A stretch of DNA of 12,866 nt from Thioalkalivibrio sp. (GTDB taxonomy: Bacteria; Pseudomonadota; Gammaproteobacteria; Ectothiorhodospirales; Ectothiorhodospiraceae): positions 1 to 12,866 of the forward strand of contig PUOZ01000091.1 in assembly GCA_003553165.1 (NCBI GenBank). The letters run 5' to 3'. Position numbers and translations under genes: made by a program. Below the pieces are notes generated by a model, which saw nothing but the letters and a program-made list of their open reading frames with translations, was not told the DNA's origin and did not search any database. Shown here piece after piece: positions 12,652-12,866 of the stretch; the first letter of the stretch is position 1, and each line of letters starts with the position of its first letter.

Positions 12652-12866
12652 TCAGGCGACCGAAGGCAATCCCGATAGCGCCATCGCGATCTCGCCGTCG
12701 TCGTATTCCAGATCCATCAACTTGCCGTCGAGGTAATCGCGGTACGCCTGCATGTCGAAATTGCCGTGGCCGCAGAGATTGAACAGGATCGCGCGGCTCA
12801 CGCCTTCTTCCTTGCAGCGCAGGGCCTCGTCGATCGCGGCGCGCACCCCGTGGTTGGCCTCGGGCG
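12652..12866 (-). CDS. TrpB2-like tryptophan synthase beta subunit (C-terminal fragment, cut by window edge)
   Basis: The last 71 codons are present and the gene continues past the right edge. The fragment reads PEANHGVRAAIDEALRCKEEG, then RAILFNLCGHGNFDMQAYRDYLDGKLMD. This is the C-terminus of the TrpB2 or TrpB-like group of PLP-dependent enzymes that make tryptophan from indole and serine. The LFNLCGHG-FD motif, with its GHG loop near the cofactor and product-binding region, distinguishes it from standard TrpB, which ends with an SGRGDKD-type motif. It ends in TGA at 12654-12652. There is no visible trpA partner downstream, as usual for TrpB2 genes. The PLP lysine and other catalytic residues lie outside the window. 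Confidence 0.85.
   Translation of the reverse strand, partial: PEANHGVRAAIDEALRCKEEGVSRAILFNLCGHGNFDMQAYRDYLDGKLMDLEYDDGEIAMALSGLPSVA

Overview
The window is GC-rich (roughly two thirds G+C) and fully bacterial. Gene content and protein style suggest a gammaproteobacterium, most plausibly of the Chromatiales/Ectothiorhodospiraceae type (for example Thioalkalivibrio-like). The clues are a DUF1820 protein, a DUF4197 lipoprotein-like exported protein, a LemA/M48 pair, a YhaO/YhaN-like (SbcD/SbcC-like) pair, a MotA/MotB-type stator pair and a TrpB2-type tryptophan synthase. The taxonomic call is inference from family content only. No integrase, transposase, CRISPR array or recognisable defence operon is present, so this looks like ordinary chromosome with repeat-rich intergenic gaps.

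Layout. Positions 1-125 hold a REP-like hairpin and a candidate promoter. The plus-strand genes are purU (144-998), a DUF1820 gene (1067-1402) and tRNA-Ser(GGA) (1501-1591). Next comes a 400-base gene-free repeat region (1592-1991), followed by lemA (1992-2579) and an M48 metalloprotease with a long C-terminal extension (2611-4704). A second repeat-bearing gap (4705-4913) precedes an SbcD/YhaO-like phosphoesterase (4914-6191), which is coupled to a 1175-residue SbcC/YhaN-like coiled-coil ATPase (6193-9720). From 9721 onward everything is on the minus strand: a DUF4197 protein (9763-10536), a MotB-like OmpA-domain protein (10633-11679) overlapping a MotA-like channel protein (11676-12482), and the C-terminal end of a TrpB2-like enzyme running off the right edge (12652-12866).

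Functional pairs. LemA and M48 are a recurring membrane-quality-control pair. The phosphoesterase and ATPase are separated by one base and should form a DNA end-processing complex. The MotA/MotB-like genes overlap by ATGA and should form an ion-driven, peptidoglycan-anchored stator; a good sigma-54 type -24/-12 motif lies just upstream of them.

The most interesting part is 1561-1893. Downstream of tRNA-Ser the terminator hairpin is followed by an inverted copy of the tRNA's own T-arm. This terminator-plus-inverted-T-arm block is repeated 183 bp further on at 78/80 identity. Each copy runs into a hairpin whose stem sequence differs between copies but keeps its pairing (two compensatory changes). 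A third hairpin with the same AGGACGCC tail sits at 4761-4789, so a small dispersed family of structured elements may exist in this genome.
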